A stretch of DNA of 64,000 nt. Source: Cotesia glomerata (Eukaryota; Arthropoda; Insecta; Hymenoptera; Braconidae). Each line of letters begins with the position of its first letter. Position 1 is the first letter of the stretch. Both the position numbers and the translations under genes were made by a program. Positions 10,168 through 22,030 of this stretch are shown here, piece after piece. The stretch spans positions 4,437,318 through 4,501,317 of the forward strand of contig NC_058163.1 in NCBI RefSeq assembly GCF_020080835.1, in the 5' to 3' direction. The notes under the pieces were generated by a model. The model had not been told where the DNA came from. It saw only the letters and a program-made list of their open reading frames with translations, and searched no databases.

Positions 10168-11884
10168 TCGTTTATTTGAGAAACCCTACAAGTCATATTT
10201 TTTTCGAAATCGGGTATATTGCATTTTTCGGTTCTTTGAATTTCCCCTCACTTATACCAGCACCAAAAAAAAGTTTGGAAAATCCAAAAGTGCACGCCTC
10301 ATAAAGCTCATTCATTTTTTAAGAAAACAATTAATTGTGTAATTGATTAAAAAAAAAAAAAAATTATAATTAAGTAATTTCTTACAGAGTATTTTTTATT
10401 TTTTTTTTTAAACATCGGCGCCCTTTTTTCTTGTCATATGCGCACGCAGTCAAAAAAAAAATCTAGCTTGATCAAGTGGCGCCATAGTTTTCACGTGACA
10501 AATAAGAAAAGTTCGTTTGGCTTTGTACGGTTGTATCGTAGTGAATTTTAATAAAAATTCAATTTAAAAAAAAATACGTAAACTTGGCCACTGATATGAA
10601 ATACGGACCCAGTTCATCGAATTCTTAAACTAATAAAAAAGGTCCGGTTTTGAAATATCAATTTGTTCGGGAGTAATCGTTGTTACATCCAAAATGGGGT
10701 GACATCCGGACGTCCACGTAAAATTTTTTTCAAAACGTTTTTTTTTTTTTCAAAATAGCAACTTAAAATGATTTTAGAAAGTAAAAGATGGTTTAATTTA
10801 AGTGTTTTTTTCGGTGTACATCTACTTATATCATTGTATAAGTGTAGTATGCTTGTGATAGAGGCATTTAAAGATCACAAAATTGCTTAAACTTGACGAG
10901 TCGAGTATAAAGCACAACCTCACGCGCTTCGCGCTATGAGGAGTGCAATATTAAATCCGTATTCAAGATCTAACCAATCGGTCGATATAAATCTCGTTTA
11001 GTTGAGAAACCCCAAAAGTCAGTGACTTATGGGGTTTTTCGAATAAACATTCAATTTCAAAATTCCAAAAATAAATTTCTTTTTTTTTTCAAAAAAAAAT
11101 TCTTTTGAAAAAAAAAAATTTAGTTTAATGCAAAATATTTAAATTTTAATAATTTTCGCAGTATGGGTTTAAAAAAATTAAATTGAATTATTGTTTTATT
11201 GTTCGAAGTAATTTCATTGACTTTAATTTTAAAATGATTGATTATTAGATAATTAGAAACTAAATTTACTGTTAAATACTTGAATTTTAATAAGTTTTAC
11301 AATATTCTCTTGATGGATTAAAAGTAAAAATATATTGTTTTATTGTTGACTCTGATTTAACTGATTTAAATTCTGAAATTAATAATAACCAAATAAAAAT
11401 TTATTATATTTACTGTTAAATACTTTGATTTCAATAATTTTTGCAATTTTAGTTTTATAAAGTTAGATTATGATAAATTAAAATGTTGTTTTATTGTTGA
11501 CTCTCAGTTCACTAATATGAAATTAAAAATAGATGATTTATTATAATTTTCGTTAATTGTAGTTCCAATAAATATTTTGTACTTTATTTCATAAATATAA
11601 TAAATGATTCACGGAGAAAAATTAATATATCAATGATTTTGTTACTATTTTATTCGTTTTGGTGAGAAAGCCTATAAGTCAATCAACTTCAAATCATTAT
11701 TATGAATAGTAGTAATTGACAATTAAATTTTTTCATGCTCGAATATTTTTTCAGGATACTAACATTATTATTATTCATCATTGGATCATGATGTTAATGC
11801 AAACTTAACCGAAAAAAATGTTTTTTGCTTCTCCTGAAAAATTTAGTATTTTTGACTTATGGGGTTTCTCAAATAAACGATTCA
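10168..11884. mobile_element. Family K element, copy B, with both terminal inverted repeats
   Basis: The left end TGAATCGTTTATTTGAGAAA and the right end TTTCTCAAATAAACGATTCA are inverted repeats extending into the CCCCATAAGTCA region. The interior palindromes at ~11000-11046 and 11662 reuse the same terminal motif. It carries a family J insertion at 10290-10945. Total ~1.7 kb, ~1.06 kb without J. No transposase frame; non-autonomous. Confidence 0.75.
10290..10945. mobile_element. Family J element (656 bp) nested in K
   Basis: It starts TGCACGCCTCATAAAGCTC and ends GCGCTATGAGGAGTGCA, imperfect terminal inverted repeats. It interrupts K between ACACCAAAAAA and AATCCGTATTCAAG, which are contiguous in copy A at ~3472-3500. 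Contains long A and T runs and a GC-rich terminal hairpin ACGCGCTTCGCGC. The short open frame from 10016 runs through its left end and is not a gene. Confidence 0.7.
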
Positions 11885-12323
11885 AATCAGTGGACAAATA
11901 GATGAAAAAGTATGAAAAGCCATTCCTATTTTTGACGCCATTCGCACAGCATGGGAAGTTCTATTTTATCAGCATCGTTAATTGCACTGGTGCCCAGTAT
12001 ACAGTCGATAAAAGCTGCACTCGGCTCTGTTGGAAATGTATGCTCGCTTTGTGTGTGTAAGAGAGGGGAGCAAGCACTGTAATGTACTTGACGCATCTAC
12101 GTCTGCGTGCTCGGCCAACTGGGTCATTCTTGTTAGCGTTCATTTCCACTATCCTGATGCTGCTCCAGGCTTTAGACTCCATAAGCATTAGGATGTGCTA
12201 AATTCTACTTTTGCTGATTCTCGGAACGAGAATTTATTATTTTTATCACTGGGATGTTAACGGGGAAGGAGAGGGAGCTCTTTGATTTTTTTTTGGGTGA
12301 GAATATTAATGAAAGAAACTTAC
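11885..12323. other. Intron sequence directly downstream of exon 12324-12433
   Basis: Single-copy, moderately GC-rich. It contains the GTAAGT donor at its right edge (minus strand). A minus-strand open frame at 11961-12188 is not connected by splice sites and looks accidental. Confidence 0.4.
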
Positions 12324-12433
12324 CTGACACTGCTGGGGTCCCTGGCGGTTTGGAGACGAAGGTTTAGGTCTTGGTTTCTTGACTCCAAGTTTTCCGGGGT
12401 CACCCGTGCCTGGTCTCGACTCTTCGCTGCTTC
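12324..12433 (-). CDS. Internal coding exon (110 bp), basic Pro-rich segment ending in Gln-Gln-Cys-Gln
   Basis: On the minus strand the acceptor is ATTTTAG and the donor is CAG|GTAAGT, a perfect consensus. A fully open frame starts with two bases (GA) that complete the codon begun by the G left over from exon 42494-42631, giving Gly; 36 full codons follow and the exon ends in phase 0. The peptide begins SSEESRPGTG and contains GDPGKLGVKKPRPKPSSP, then NRQGPQQCQ. It has four Lys, three Arg and many Pro, so it is basic and probably disordered. The terminal Cys could be the first cysteine of a zinc finger continued in the next exon, but that is a guess. No compatible next exon was found between 1 and 12323. 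Confidence 0.8.
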
Positions 12434-12479
12434 CTAAAATCATTTTTAAAGAAAAGTTTTGTTAGAGAAGAAAATTTTT

Positions 12480-12970
12480 TTGTCAATATTTTATTTGATG
12501 AAAAATTGGAAATGGATGGTCTTAAAAAGTATAAAGTTATTTAGGTCCGATTTTAAAAATAAGAGTTTTAATCAGATCTCCAGGTTTTAAGATCGAAGAA
12601 GTTATTCCGATTATTCCCGGCTGAACGTCCGGCTGTATGAGTGTAGGTAAATAAAATCTAGTCGTAGGATATTTTAAGAAGGAATCGAACCGATTGAGAT
12701 GAGCGATACGGCCTTCGAAAGTGTCAATTGAGACTTCGATCTGATTAGATCTTAGTCAATCGTACAATGCCCGAAAAAAAGATATGAAAAACAAATAAAA
12801 CACCAACAATATATAATTATATGCTAATTTTTGTTCTAAATAACTTTATAAATATTTGACTAATCAACTCCGGACAGAAACACTTTTTGGACTTGAAAAA
12901 CTAAGACGAATGCCTCGAGCAAGTCTAAATCAAACGATTAGTTCAAAAATTCTAGCCATTTTTTAATTTC
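12480..12970. repeat. Family D, left arm of a 6.5-kb inverted structure
   Basis: Reverse complement of ~18605-19060: shared blocks include AAGTTATTTAGGTCC, CCGGCTGTATGAGTGTAGG, GACTTCGATCTGATTAGA, GACGAATGCCTCGAGCAAG. Ends only ~50 bp from the exon acceptor at 12433. Function unknown; possibly the terminal repeat of a large non-autonomous transposon. Confidence 0.75.
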
Positions 12971-12982
12971 TAAATAATTCTT

Positions 12983-13850
12983 TTTAACTTTCCGCTAAGA
13001 AAATTGAAAATTTTCAAAAATCGGGAAGTCACTGTTTTCACCCCGTTTTCTGAAAATCGAGTTTTCATCAGATCTTGACGTTTTGAGGTCCTAGGAAGCT
13101 TCCCTGACTATTCCCGCGATGGTGTCTGTATGTCTGTATGTATGTATGTATGTATGGATGTGATTTTATTCAAAATCACATCCATACAACCATAATCACA
13201 GAGATTATATTCAAACTTAGATTTTGAATATAATTTAGACCGATTCGGACAGGTAGATTTTGAGAAATCGCAAAAAAACTAAAAAAAAATTTTTTTTCAA
13301 AAGTGGTTTTTTTTTGGAATAATTTTTAAACGGCTTTACCGATCAATTTCAAAAACTAATCAGCTCTCAACTTAAAAAAACCAAGTCGATCGCCACCAGT
13401 CCGGTTAAAATCGGTTGATTCGTTCGTGAGTTATCGTTAACGAAAGAAAACCGAAAAAAGTGTTTTTTTTGGAATTACTCCGAAGTTTTTCGTTCTATCA
13501 ATTTAAACTTGAAAATTCTTCATGAAGCTTAAAAAACTGCGTCGAATGCCACCAACCGCGTGAAAATCGGTTCATTCATTCAAAAGTTATTGCGATTTGA
13601 AAATTCAAAAAATAGTGTTTTATCAAATTCCTATCAAACTTTTGAGCTCGAAGAGCTCAAAAGCATACAAAAGCTATTTTTTTGAGCTCGGAGAGCTCAA
13701 AATAAAACACAAATTGTATTTATGAGCTCGAAGAGCTCAAAAACGTCATAAGTGCAATTTCAAGCGTTTAGGTATAGAATTGGCGGGAAGTTGCAGGGAT
13801 GGCCTTCAGGGTCAACCGTTTTCCTAATTTTTTTGAGATAACTTTTAAAT
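12983..13850 (+). mobile_element. Family C element, copy 3
   Basis: It begins TTAACTTTCCGCTAAGAAAA and ends ATTGGCGGGAAGTTGCAGGG plus ~30 bp, the ends forming short imperfect inverted repeats. It contains a TGTA microsatellite with a small palindrome (13131-13184), repeated clauses of the form AAAATCGGTTSATTCRTTC, and three GAGCTCGRAGAGCTC boxes at 13644, 13684 and 13724. Inserted in family D. No protein product evident. Confidence 0.75.
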
Positions 13851-13892
13851 TTTTTGATCCATCGACTTAAAGAAGTTCTTTCCCAGCCTATA

Positions 13893-14816
13893 CACGGAGA
13901 GAAAAATGTGGAAATCATTACTATAATTTTAAAATGAAATGTTTTCCTATATCATTTTAAGAGCGATTACTTAGATTATGGGAATTATACCCATAATTTT
14001 TGGGAAATGTTACTATAATTATGGGAATGGTTCCTATAATTATAGGAACGATACCTATAATTATAACTGTAATATCGGCATGAATTCCCATAATATATAG
14101 GAATCGTTCCCATAATATAGAGGAATAATTTCTATAATATTACAGGAACCATTCCTATAATATTATAGGAACCATTCTCATAATATTATAGTGATGATGC
14201 CTAAAATATTGAAATAATTTTTTTTTCACACAACTGTGGTATATAATCAATTATTTTTTAACAATGAATTTCCATATCTATTTTGCTCTTCTAATTGTAT
14301 AGTGAGAAAATATCCCTTTTATTAGAAAATCTTAAGAATTGCTACAATATTTTTTAATATTATCTAACACAATAATAACTGAGTTGAAATAAACAATTTA
14401 AGATTAAGTACACACGTGAATAAAAATTATGAAAAAGAAATTTTTTCACTCTAGTGAAAAATCAATTTTTATTTACAAAAAAAAATTTATTAGCAAAAAA
14501 ATATATAATAATTACTTTATATTTTTGAAGTGATTGCTTCATTATTATGAAAATAAACATTTTTCTATTATTATGTGCGTCATTCCCATAATATTATAGG
14601 AACCATTCCTTTAATAGTATAGGGACCATTCCTATAATATTATAGAAACCATTCCCATAAAAAATTGAAGCTATTCCATTATTGTATAAGAACGTTTCCA
14701 ATAAACTATGGGTATGGTTCCCCTAATGTGCATAGGATTGATACCTATAATGATCATTTTATTGTAGGAACCATGCCCATAATTTTTGGAAAGGTTTCTA
14801 TAAATTTCTCTCCGTG
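13893..14816. mobile_element. MITE (924 bp) built of iterated AT palindromes, TA duplication
   Basis: Termini CACGGAGAGAAA / TTTCTCTCCGTG, flanked by TA at 13891-13892 and 14817-14818. The interior repeats CCTATAATATTATAGGAACC and CCCATAAT variants more than a dozen times, with an AT spacer in the middle. TA targets with CAC-type ends fit a Tc1/mariner-mobilised element. Confidence 0.8.
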
Positions 14817-14819
14817 TAG

Positions 14820-16878
14820 TTTATACTACTGCTGTCTTTTTCATTCGCTAATTCGCCTCTCTTACGGGCTGTTGCTCACTTACTTCCACGCATGACTTTA
14901 TTTGATTACTTTGCTAGTTTATCAATGATTTCTCAAAAACTATGTGGTAGGAAATTCCGAATTTTTCAGGGTAATTATACATGTATTAATCTAAGCAATA
15001 TTAGTTTTTCGTGAAATTCTTAAAATTTCTTCAATACAAAAATAATAAAACTTCGCGGTTTTCTCTCTCTTTTCCCATACCGCCTGTACAAAAATGTCAT
15101 TTTAAATTGAAATTATCTTCGGTTAGACGTGGTAAACCATCTCCAAATTATAACAACATCTTCATTATGGATTTAATTACTTATATTATAAATTTGGAAG
15201 GTTTCTTGAAATTTTGCTCGCATGACCCAACTACCTTAAGAGCGTATAAACATTTTTTGTAATTAAAAAATTGCATTGAATGCCGCGGAGCAAATAAAAA
15301 TTGAACATTAAAAAGTTATAGATATTTAAAAATTTCTGAATGATCATTTTTTTGATATAACTTTCAAATTTTTTGCACAAAAATCAACCATACTTTTCCC
15401 GAAAAAAATTATGGAAAGCAAATAAAACACTAACAAAATACATTTGTCTTGTAACTTTTGTTCTAAATAACTTTATAAATATTTAACTAATCAACTCCAG
15501 ACTGAGACACATTTTAAACTTGAAAAACTAAGAGGAATACTTTAAGTGAGTCTAAATCGAACGACAAGTTAAAAAATTCTAGCCATTTTTTATTTTTTAA
15601 ATAATTCTATTTGTACTTGAAAAATTGCGTTAAATGCCACCGACCAATTCAAAACTGAACATTTAAAATTTATATTCATTTGAAAAATTTCTAAATAATC
15701 AATTTTTTAATATAATTTTTTATTTTATTAGCTCATAAATCAATCAATTAAAAAATTATTTCAAAAAATGTGAAAAGTTATAGGAATGGCTTGCATGTCG
15801 ATCGTTTTGAGATTTTTTAATAAACAAAAAATGGGTATTTTCACAGAATAAAGCTTAGTTTCTGATTGGCTGGTCATCGTTGGGTAAATTAATAATTAAT
15901 ATTCTATTGAAAAATAATAAAACTTCAAAGGATTCCTGCTAGCAGGAATTTAATATAGCTTTATTAAATTATTGAAAAATCCGTGAATTATATTGATGTA
16001 ATTAAATATTGTTTAATTTACTGTTTGTAAACTTTATTAAATTAAAATTATAAAGCATTCAAATATTTCATGGAATTATTTTCAGGTATTCCAATCATCC
16101 CTTTGATTTTGATTCCATGTCGGTTGAATAGTTGTTCAATAGAATGCGGGGAAAATTCGATGTATATTTTTTATAACCCTGGTGCTTTTTATTCTACGAT
16201 GGAAAAATAACTCCAGATTTTTAATAAATTCTCTACTTCAGTCCATTTATAATTTAAACAAAAAAATACACTCGTAAACATCTGTTAAAAAAATATCGTG
16301 CTTTTTCAGTTGAATTAAAATTAAAAAATTGATTTTTATTTTTTTTGTGAACATCCATCGAAAAATATGTTTATACTGTAAAATTAAACGGGTATATGAT
16401 GATAAAATAAATGGATACGGTTTTGCATCACCGAAAAAATAAAAATCAGTAATGAAATAAATAAAAAAACATATGACTGAATGAGTCCCAGGTGTTACGC
16501 GACTGACTGCGATTTACCCTGACAAAGACGAACGATATAAGCTCCCAACTATGTACAGAATAGAAAAAGCAAAAAATATAATAAATTTATCCCGTTGAAT
16601 TTATTTTTCGACTTATCACAAGTCGGGCATTTTGTTACCGGATTCAACTTTCTATGACTGACACTGGGATTATTTTACTACTTTTCAAAGGAAACTTTAG
16701 GTAAGGAATGAAAATCGCTACTGTTAGTTTTGAAAGATCCGTCAGTGTGTTGACGATATCTGCAGAAAAATCTGAAAAGCGGTTGACCTGCAGAAGATAC
16801 TTAACTTTCCGCTTTCTTCGAAAAAATCTTCCGATTAGTATATTTTCGGAAAAACAATTCTAATGTTATGGAAATAAA

Positions 16879-16910
<32 letters not shown>
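14820..16910. repeat. Degenerate family D pieces in AT-rich DNA, ending in poly-A
   Basis: 15250-15800 resembles parts of family D (GTTCTAAATAACTTTATAAA at ~15464, ATCAACTCCAGAC at ~15493). 15800-16860 is AT-rich with no match. A ~33-base A run occupies 16878-16910. Small open frames at 14665 and 15011 are not credible genes. Confidence 0.5.
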
Positions 16911-16912
<2 letters not shown>

Positions 16913-16915
16913 ATA

Positions 16916-17138
16916 CACTGATAGAAGGATTTATTTATTTGTATCAAAAAATATTTGTTAATAGTAAACAAAGTTTGTATTTAATAAATCTGATATTCAT
17001 TTATTAAATATTAATAAATCTTTTTAAATACTAAGAAATATTTGTTAAGGACTAAAAAGTGGTCTCTAATAAATGATTTGTTTAATATTAACAAGTATTT
17101 TTAACTATAAACAAATCCTTCTATTACACCGGTCAATG
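16916..17138. mobile_element. MITE family M, copy 1 (223 bp)
   Basis: The left end CACTGATAGAAGGATTTAT pairs with the right end AAATCCTTCTATTA...TCAATG, which carries a ~9-bp insertion. TA flanks at 16914-16915 and 17139-17140. The interior is TTAAGAAATATTTGTT-type repeats. Same family as 35072-35315. Confidence 0.75.
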
Positions 17139-17292
17139 TATAATGTAATGAAGCGCTTCATATAAATAACTGAAAAAATTACAGTTTCATGCCATTTGTA
17201 AAGATTTTGTAAGAATTGCATTATAAAATCTAAATATTACATTTAAAGCGATTAACCTTCAAAAATTGTATTTTAAATTTAAAGCGATACTA

Positions 17293-17461
17293 CACAGTAA
17301 AAAATTTTGCGTCAAAAAACTTAATGTTACAAAAATTTTTGTGTTAAATATTTAACACTTTTATGTGTAAATTTAACATTTTTTTAGTTAAATCAACACG
17401 AAATAGTGTTAAATATTTAACATAAAAATTTTTTGACGTAATGACAAAATTTTTTACTGTG
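17293..17461. mobile_element. MITE family L, copy 1 (169 bp)
   Basis: Termini CACAGTAAAAAATTTTG and CAAAATTTTTTACTGTG are exact inverted repeats flanked by TA at 17291-17292 and 17462-17463. The inside repeats GTGTTAAATATTTAACAC palindromes. Confidence 0.85.
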
Positions 17462-17464
17462 TAA

Positions 17465-17760
17465 TTAGTATTTACAATTTAATCTACCCCTTCTTTTTTT
17501 TTCCATGTATAACTTTTTGACGCTCGATTTTGATTTGCTTGACGGGATTCGACTTATTTTAGAAATACAAAATTTCATGTTAAAACGAGGATCAACAAGC
17601 TCTTTAGAGAGTGCCTTCCAGTGTAAATCAACGGATTTTATCTGTGGAGATAAGACTGGGGCAATCCGATCAATAGGAGGACGGCGGGACAAATTCTTGG
17701 ATTTTAAAGAGTCCAAACTTTTGGTTATGGAAAATTGATTTCTTAACTATAATTATTTAT
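17465..17760. other. Short non-repetitive stretch with overlapping open frames on both strands
   Basis: Open frames of 77-83 codons overlap on opposite strands (17505-17738 plus, 17465-17716 minus). Neither has recognisable domains or splice context; complementary open frames of this kind commonly arise by chance. Confidence 0.25.
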
Positions 17761-18240
17761 TGTGTATACAAAGAAAAAATATGTGTAGAGCTAGTTTGAA
17801 GAAAACAAATTGATTAATTTTTTTAACAAAAAATTTAAAAGTTATCTCAAAAGAAGAATGATTTAAAAATTAAAAAATGGATGTTAAATAAATAAATTTG
17901 TATAAATTTATTAAAAAAATAAATAAAATAACTTCGAAACGCTCGATTTTGAATTGGTTGGTGGCATTTAACGCAATTTTTTAAGTATAAATAGGATTAT
18001 TTAAAAAATAAAAAATAGCTAGAATTATTTAACTTGTCGTTCGATTTAGACTCGCTTAAGGCATTTGACTTAGTTTTTCAAGTCCAAAAAAGTGACTCAT
18101 TCTGGAGTTGATAAGCTAAATATTCATAAAGTTATTTAGAACAAAAGTTAAAAAACAATTGTATTTTGTTGGTGTTTTATTTGCTTTCTATAATTTTTTT
18201 TGGGAAAAGTATAATTGATTTTTGAGCTAAAATTCGAAAG

Positions 18241-18318
<78 letters not shown>

Positions 18319-19060
18319 GATGAATATAAAAACGATGCTCCGCAGCATTCAATGCAATTTTTAAGTACAAAAAATGTTTATACGCTCTCAAGTCGATGAA
18401 TCGAAGAATTTAAAACTTATCTCAAAAAAAGGATTATTTAGAAATTAAATAATGGTTAGAATTTTTGAATTTGTCCTTTGATTTAGACTCCCAAGCGTCA
18501 CATAAAAAACTGTTGACTTTTTGGTAAATTTTATTTAACAAGAAGTTAAAAATTAATAATTGTCAACTTAAATTCAACAAAATATTACCAAAAAAATTTT
18601 TGTGCCGCTTAGGCTTGCTCGAGGCATTCGTCTTAGTTTTTCAAGTTCAAAAAAGTGTCCCAGTCTGGAGTTGATTAGTCAAATATTTATAAAGTTATTT
18701 CGAACAAAAGTTAAAAAACAATTGTATTTTGTTGGTGTTTTATTTGTTTTTCATATCTTTTTCTCGGCCAAAGTACGATTGACTTTAAAATCTAATCAGA
18801 TCGAAGTCTCAATTAACACCTTCGAAGGCTGTGTCGCTCATCTCGATCGGTTCGATTTCTTCTAAAGATATCCTACGACTAAATTTTATTTACCTATACT
18901 CATACGGCCGGGCGTCCAGCCGGGAATAGTCGGAACAACTTTCTAAGATCTCCAAATGTGGAGATCTGATTTAAATTCTTATTTTTAAGATTGGACCTAA
19001 ATAACTTACTATTTTTTAAGATTATTCATTTTCATAGTGAGAAAATAAAATAAGTCAAGT
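17761..19060. repeat. Family D, right arm and internal copies, with a TA microsatellite
   Basis: 18605-19060 is the inverted partner of 12480-12925. 17880-18240 and 18340-18600 are further D-type units (AACTTGTCGTTCGATTTAG, TCAAGTCCAAAAAAGTG). An (AT)n tract fills about 18240-18316. An open frame at 18602-18865 is part of the repeat. Confidence 0.7.
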
Positions 19061-19650
19061 AAAAATGAGAAATAAAAATATTCATGGAAATTTTGATTTG
19101 TTTGCGAAACATTTAATGCTGACAGAATTAATACGTTTTAAAGTTTAAAATCTGAAAAGTTCTGACTGTCAATAGCAGCAGTAAATAACTTCGGTAAGAG
19201 AAATAAAATAAAGATTAAAAGAAATGAAACTATAATTTATAGACAAAGTTATTTAAACAGAGCTGTAATTTACTTTCAGAGTATGATTTATTAATTTTTT
19301 ATTAACTTTCATTTAAATTCACTGCGGGAAATAAATTAATCTCGGACAAATAATTTATTTTTCTTAAGTTCTGTTGCTTTTTACTCGAGAACATCTCAGC
19401 GACTTTTTTTTTGTCATGATTTGTGAGAAAAATTAATTAAAACTCCAGATTCTGAGATACAAATGTTGTATTTTGATGGCCATGTTGGTTTAAGCGTGAA
19501 AAAAGCTCAGAGTTGTGTGATAAAAGTTGACTCGTGAAATATCGATTTTCATACCTCACGCTTGATGAAACTATAATGCGAAAATAGAAGTTTAAACGTG
19601 TAGAGGAACCGAAAAAATATAATTAAATTTTTTTTTCCAATCGATTCATT
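19061..19650. other. AT-rich DNA, nothing recognised
   Basis: No exon. The block ATACCTCACGCTTGATGAAACTATAATG near 19550 weakly resembles the 418-bp repeat at 23050. Confidence 0.3.
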
Positions 19651-19651
19651 G

Positions 19652-22030
19652 TTGTTTCAACATAAAAAGTAGCTTTGATAATATATTGTGAATTTTACAA
19701 GCATTTATTGCGAGACAAACACGATAACTTTTAAAAAAATAAATTTTTCAACTCAATTTATTCTTTAATCTCTTCATCTGCTTTATGGAAAGTTACGAAT
19801 TGAAAATTGTAGCTTAATATTGATTCATTCAATTATAATTAATTTTTGTTCCGCTGACAGTTAGTAAATTTTATGTCCTTTGAGCGGCCGTATAGAGAAA
19901 CTTATTTGTAAATAAAGCTTTAAGACAGCTGATACTATACTCAATTGTTTTCTTTGGCTGAACAAAAGTAATACAGTCTTTAATTAGTCCTCATGATTCA
20001 CTTCGGAACCACGAATGACGTTCAATTCTTAGGAAAACAAATACTATCCGCAGGAAAATTTAAACACGCTTTGAAATTAAATTATAAATAGAATTTCTAG
20101 TAATTTATTCATTATTAACTCATTAAAATTATTTTTTAACTTATTCTTACAGAGAAAGAAAAGTTTCTTGACTGGAGAACAAAATTCTTGACTCAAGAAA
20201 ATTTTCGGGTGTCTGAAGGAAGACCGAAGTTGTGTTGGCCGAAGTAAAAATTTTTCTTTAAATTCTATTCTTGGTGGAAGTAATTTATTCTTAATTCAAA
20301 TTATCATAAATACTTGATACAATAAATTTTTATATTTGATCAAGATTTTCAGATATTTTAAGAAAGCAGCGCCACCTACTTCAGCTGAGAAAAAAATTTT
20401 CTCACCTTAAGAAAATTTTTCTCTTGAATATTTGAAACCCATTTTATATTATTTTAGCGTGCAATTATACATATTGAATGGAAAAAAATGATGAAATATT
20501 ATTTGATCTTCCCATTTGACATGTTAATCAATAAAAATATTAATGAAAATTTACTTCTATCGAGATATTTAATTTTTTGGAGCAAGAGAGAAACTTTTTC
20601 TAGACAAGAAAATTTACTTCTATCAAGAACTAAATTTTTTAGAGCAAGAGGCTAAATTTTCTCAAAACAATAAGATTTTCTTGACTTAAATAAATTTTCT
20701 TGGATCAAGATACGTATTTCTTAAAGCAAGAGAATTAATTTTGTTGGAATAAGTGAAATTTCTTGGGTTAAAAAATTTTTTTTTTCGCTCAAGAAAATAA
20801 TTCGGACGAAAAATATTTTCTTGGCTCAAGCGAACTTTTTTTTCTGTGTTGGCTTAAGAATATTTCTCGGGTGCCTGAAGAAAGACCGAAGTTGTGTTGG
20901 CCGAAGTAAAAATTTTTCTTTAAATTATATTCTTGGTGGAAGTCATTTATTCTTAATTCAAATTATCATAAATGCTTGATACAATAAATTTTTATATTTG
21001 ATCAAGATTTTTAGATACTTTAAGGAAGTAGCGCCACCTACTTCAGCTGAGAAAAAAATTTTCTCACCTTGAGAAAATTTTTCTCTTGAATATTTGATAC
21101 CCAATTTATATTATTTAAGCGTTCAATTATATATATTGAATGAAAAAAAATGATTCAATATTATTTGATATTCCTATTTGACATGTTAACCAATAAAAAT
21201 ATTAATAAAAATTTACTTCTATCTTTATATTTAATTTTTTGGAGCAAGAGAGAAATTTTCTCAAGACAAGAAAATTTACTTCTATCAAGAACTAAATTTT
21301 TTGGAGCAAGAGGCTGAATTTTCTCAAAACAACAAGATTTTTTTGGCTTAAATAAATTTTTTTGGATCAAGATACGTATTTCTTAAAGCAAGAGAATTAA
21401 TTTTGTTGGAATAAGTGAAATTTCTTGGGTAAAAAACAAAATGTTTTTTTCGCTCAAGAAAATAATTAGGCAGAAAAATATTCTCTTGGCTCAAGTAAAC
21501 CCTTTTTTCTGTGTATATTTAACAGTAGATTGCCATTAAAAAAGTGGTTTGATTGGCTTATAGTGTAGATTTTCAAATTTTTATGAAGGGACAAACACAA
21601 TAACTTTTGAAAAAATACATTTTTCAACTCAATATATTTTTTAATCTCTTCATCTGCCTATTAGGAAGTGAAGTATTGAAAATTGCTGCTTAACATTGAT
21701 ACGTTTAATTATAATTAATTTTCATTTTACTTCAACTTTCACAGCTTTATTGTGTTCTTTGGCTGACCAAGCGTAATATAATCTTTAAATGGTTCTTTTT
21801 TATGATTCACATCGAAACGAAAAAGTGCGTTTAATTCGTATAAAGACAAATTCTATCTGCAGGAAAATTTAAACAAGCTTTAAAATTGAATTTTAAATAA
21901 AATTTCTTGTGATTTATTTCTAATCTTGTTTTTAAAATTATTTTTGTAGTGAGTAGATAATCATTTTTTATCAAAATTTGATATAAAATTATTAAAAAAT
22001 TGAAAATAATATTTAAGTTATTAGTAAATA
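19652..22030. repeat. Family F tandem pair, split by a family E double insertion
   Basis: F units are ~510 bp and include GACAAACACGATAACTTTT, TCTCTTCATCTGC and AAGACAGCTGATACTATACTC. Removing the insertion 20150-21513 and one TA restores a spacing of ~510 bp between homologous points (19715 and 21591), matching other F arrays. Function unknown. Confidence 0.75.
20150..21513. mobile_element. Family E dimer (two fused ~680-bp units)
   Basis: Unit 1 is 20150-20848; unit 2 is 20851-21513 and lacks ~30 bp of its left terminus at the junction. Outer ends CAGAGAAAGAAAAG and TTTTTTCTGTG are flanked by TA at 20148-20149 and 21514-21515. Each unit repeats AAGAAAATTT and CTCAAGAAAA-type words and holds CAGCGCCACCTACTTCAGC or close variants. 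The dimer inserted as one piece into family F. Confidence 0.8.

Noticed and set aside
10016..10342. 108-codon plus-strand open frame
   Set aside because: It runs from single-copy DNA into the K/J transposon boundary; the second half is repeat sequence.
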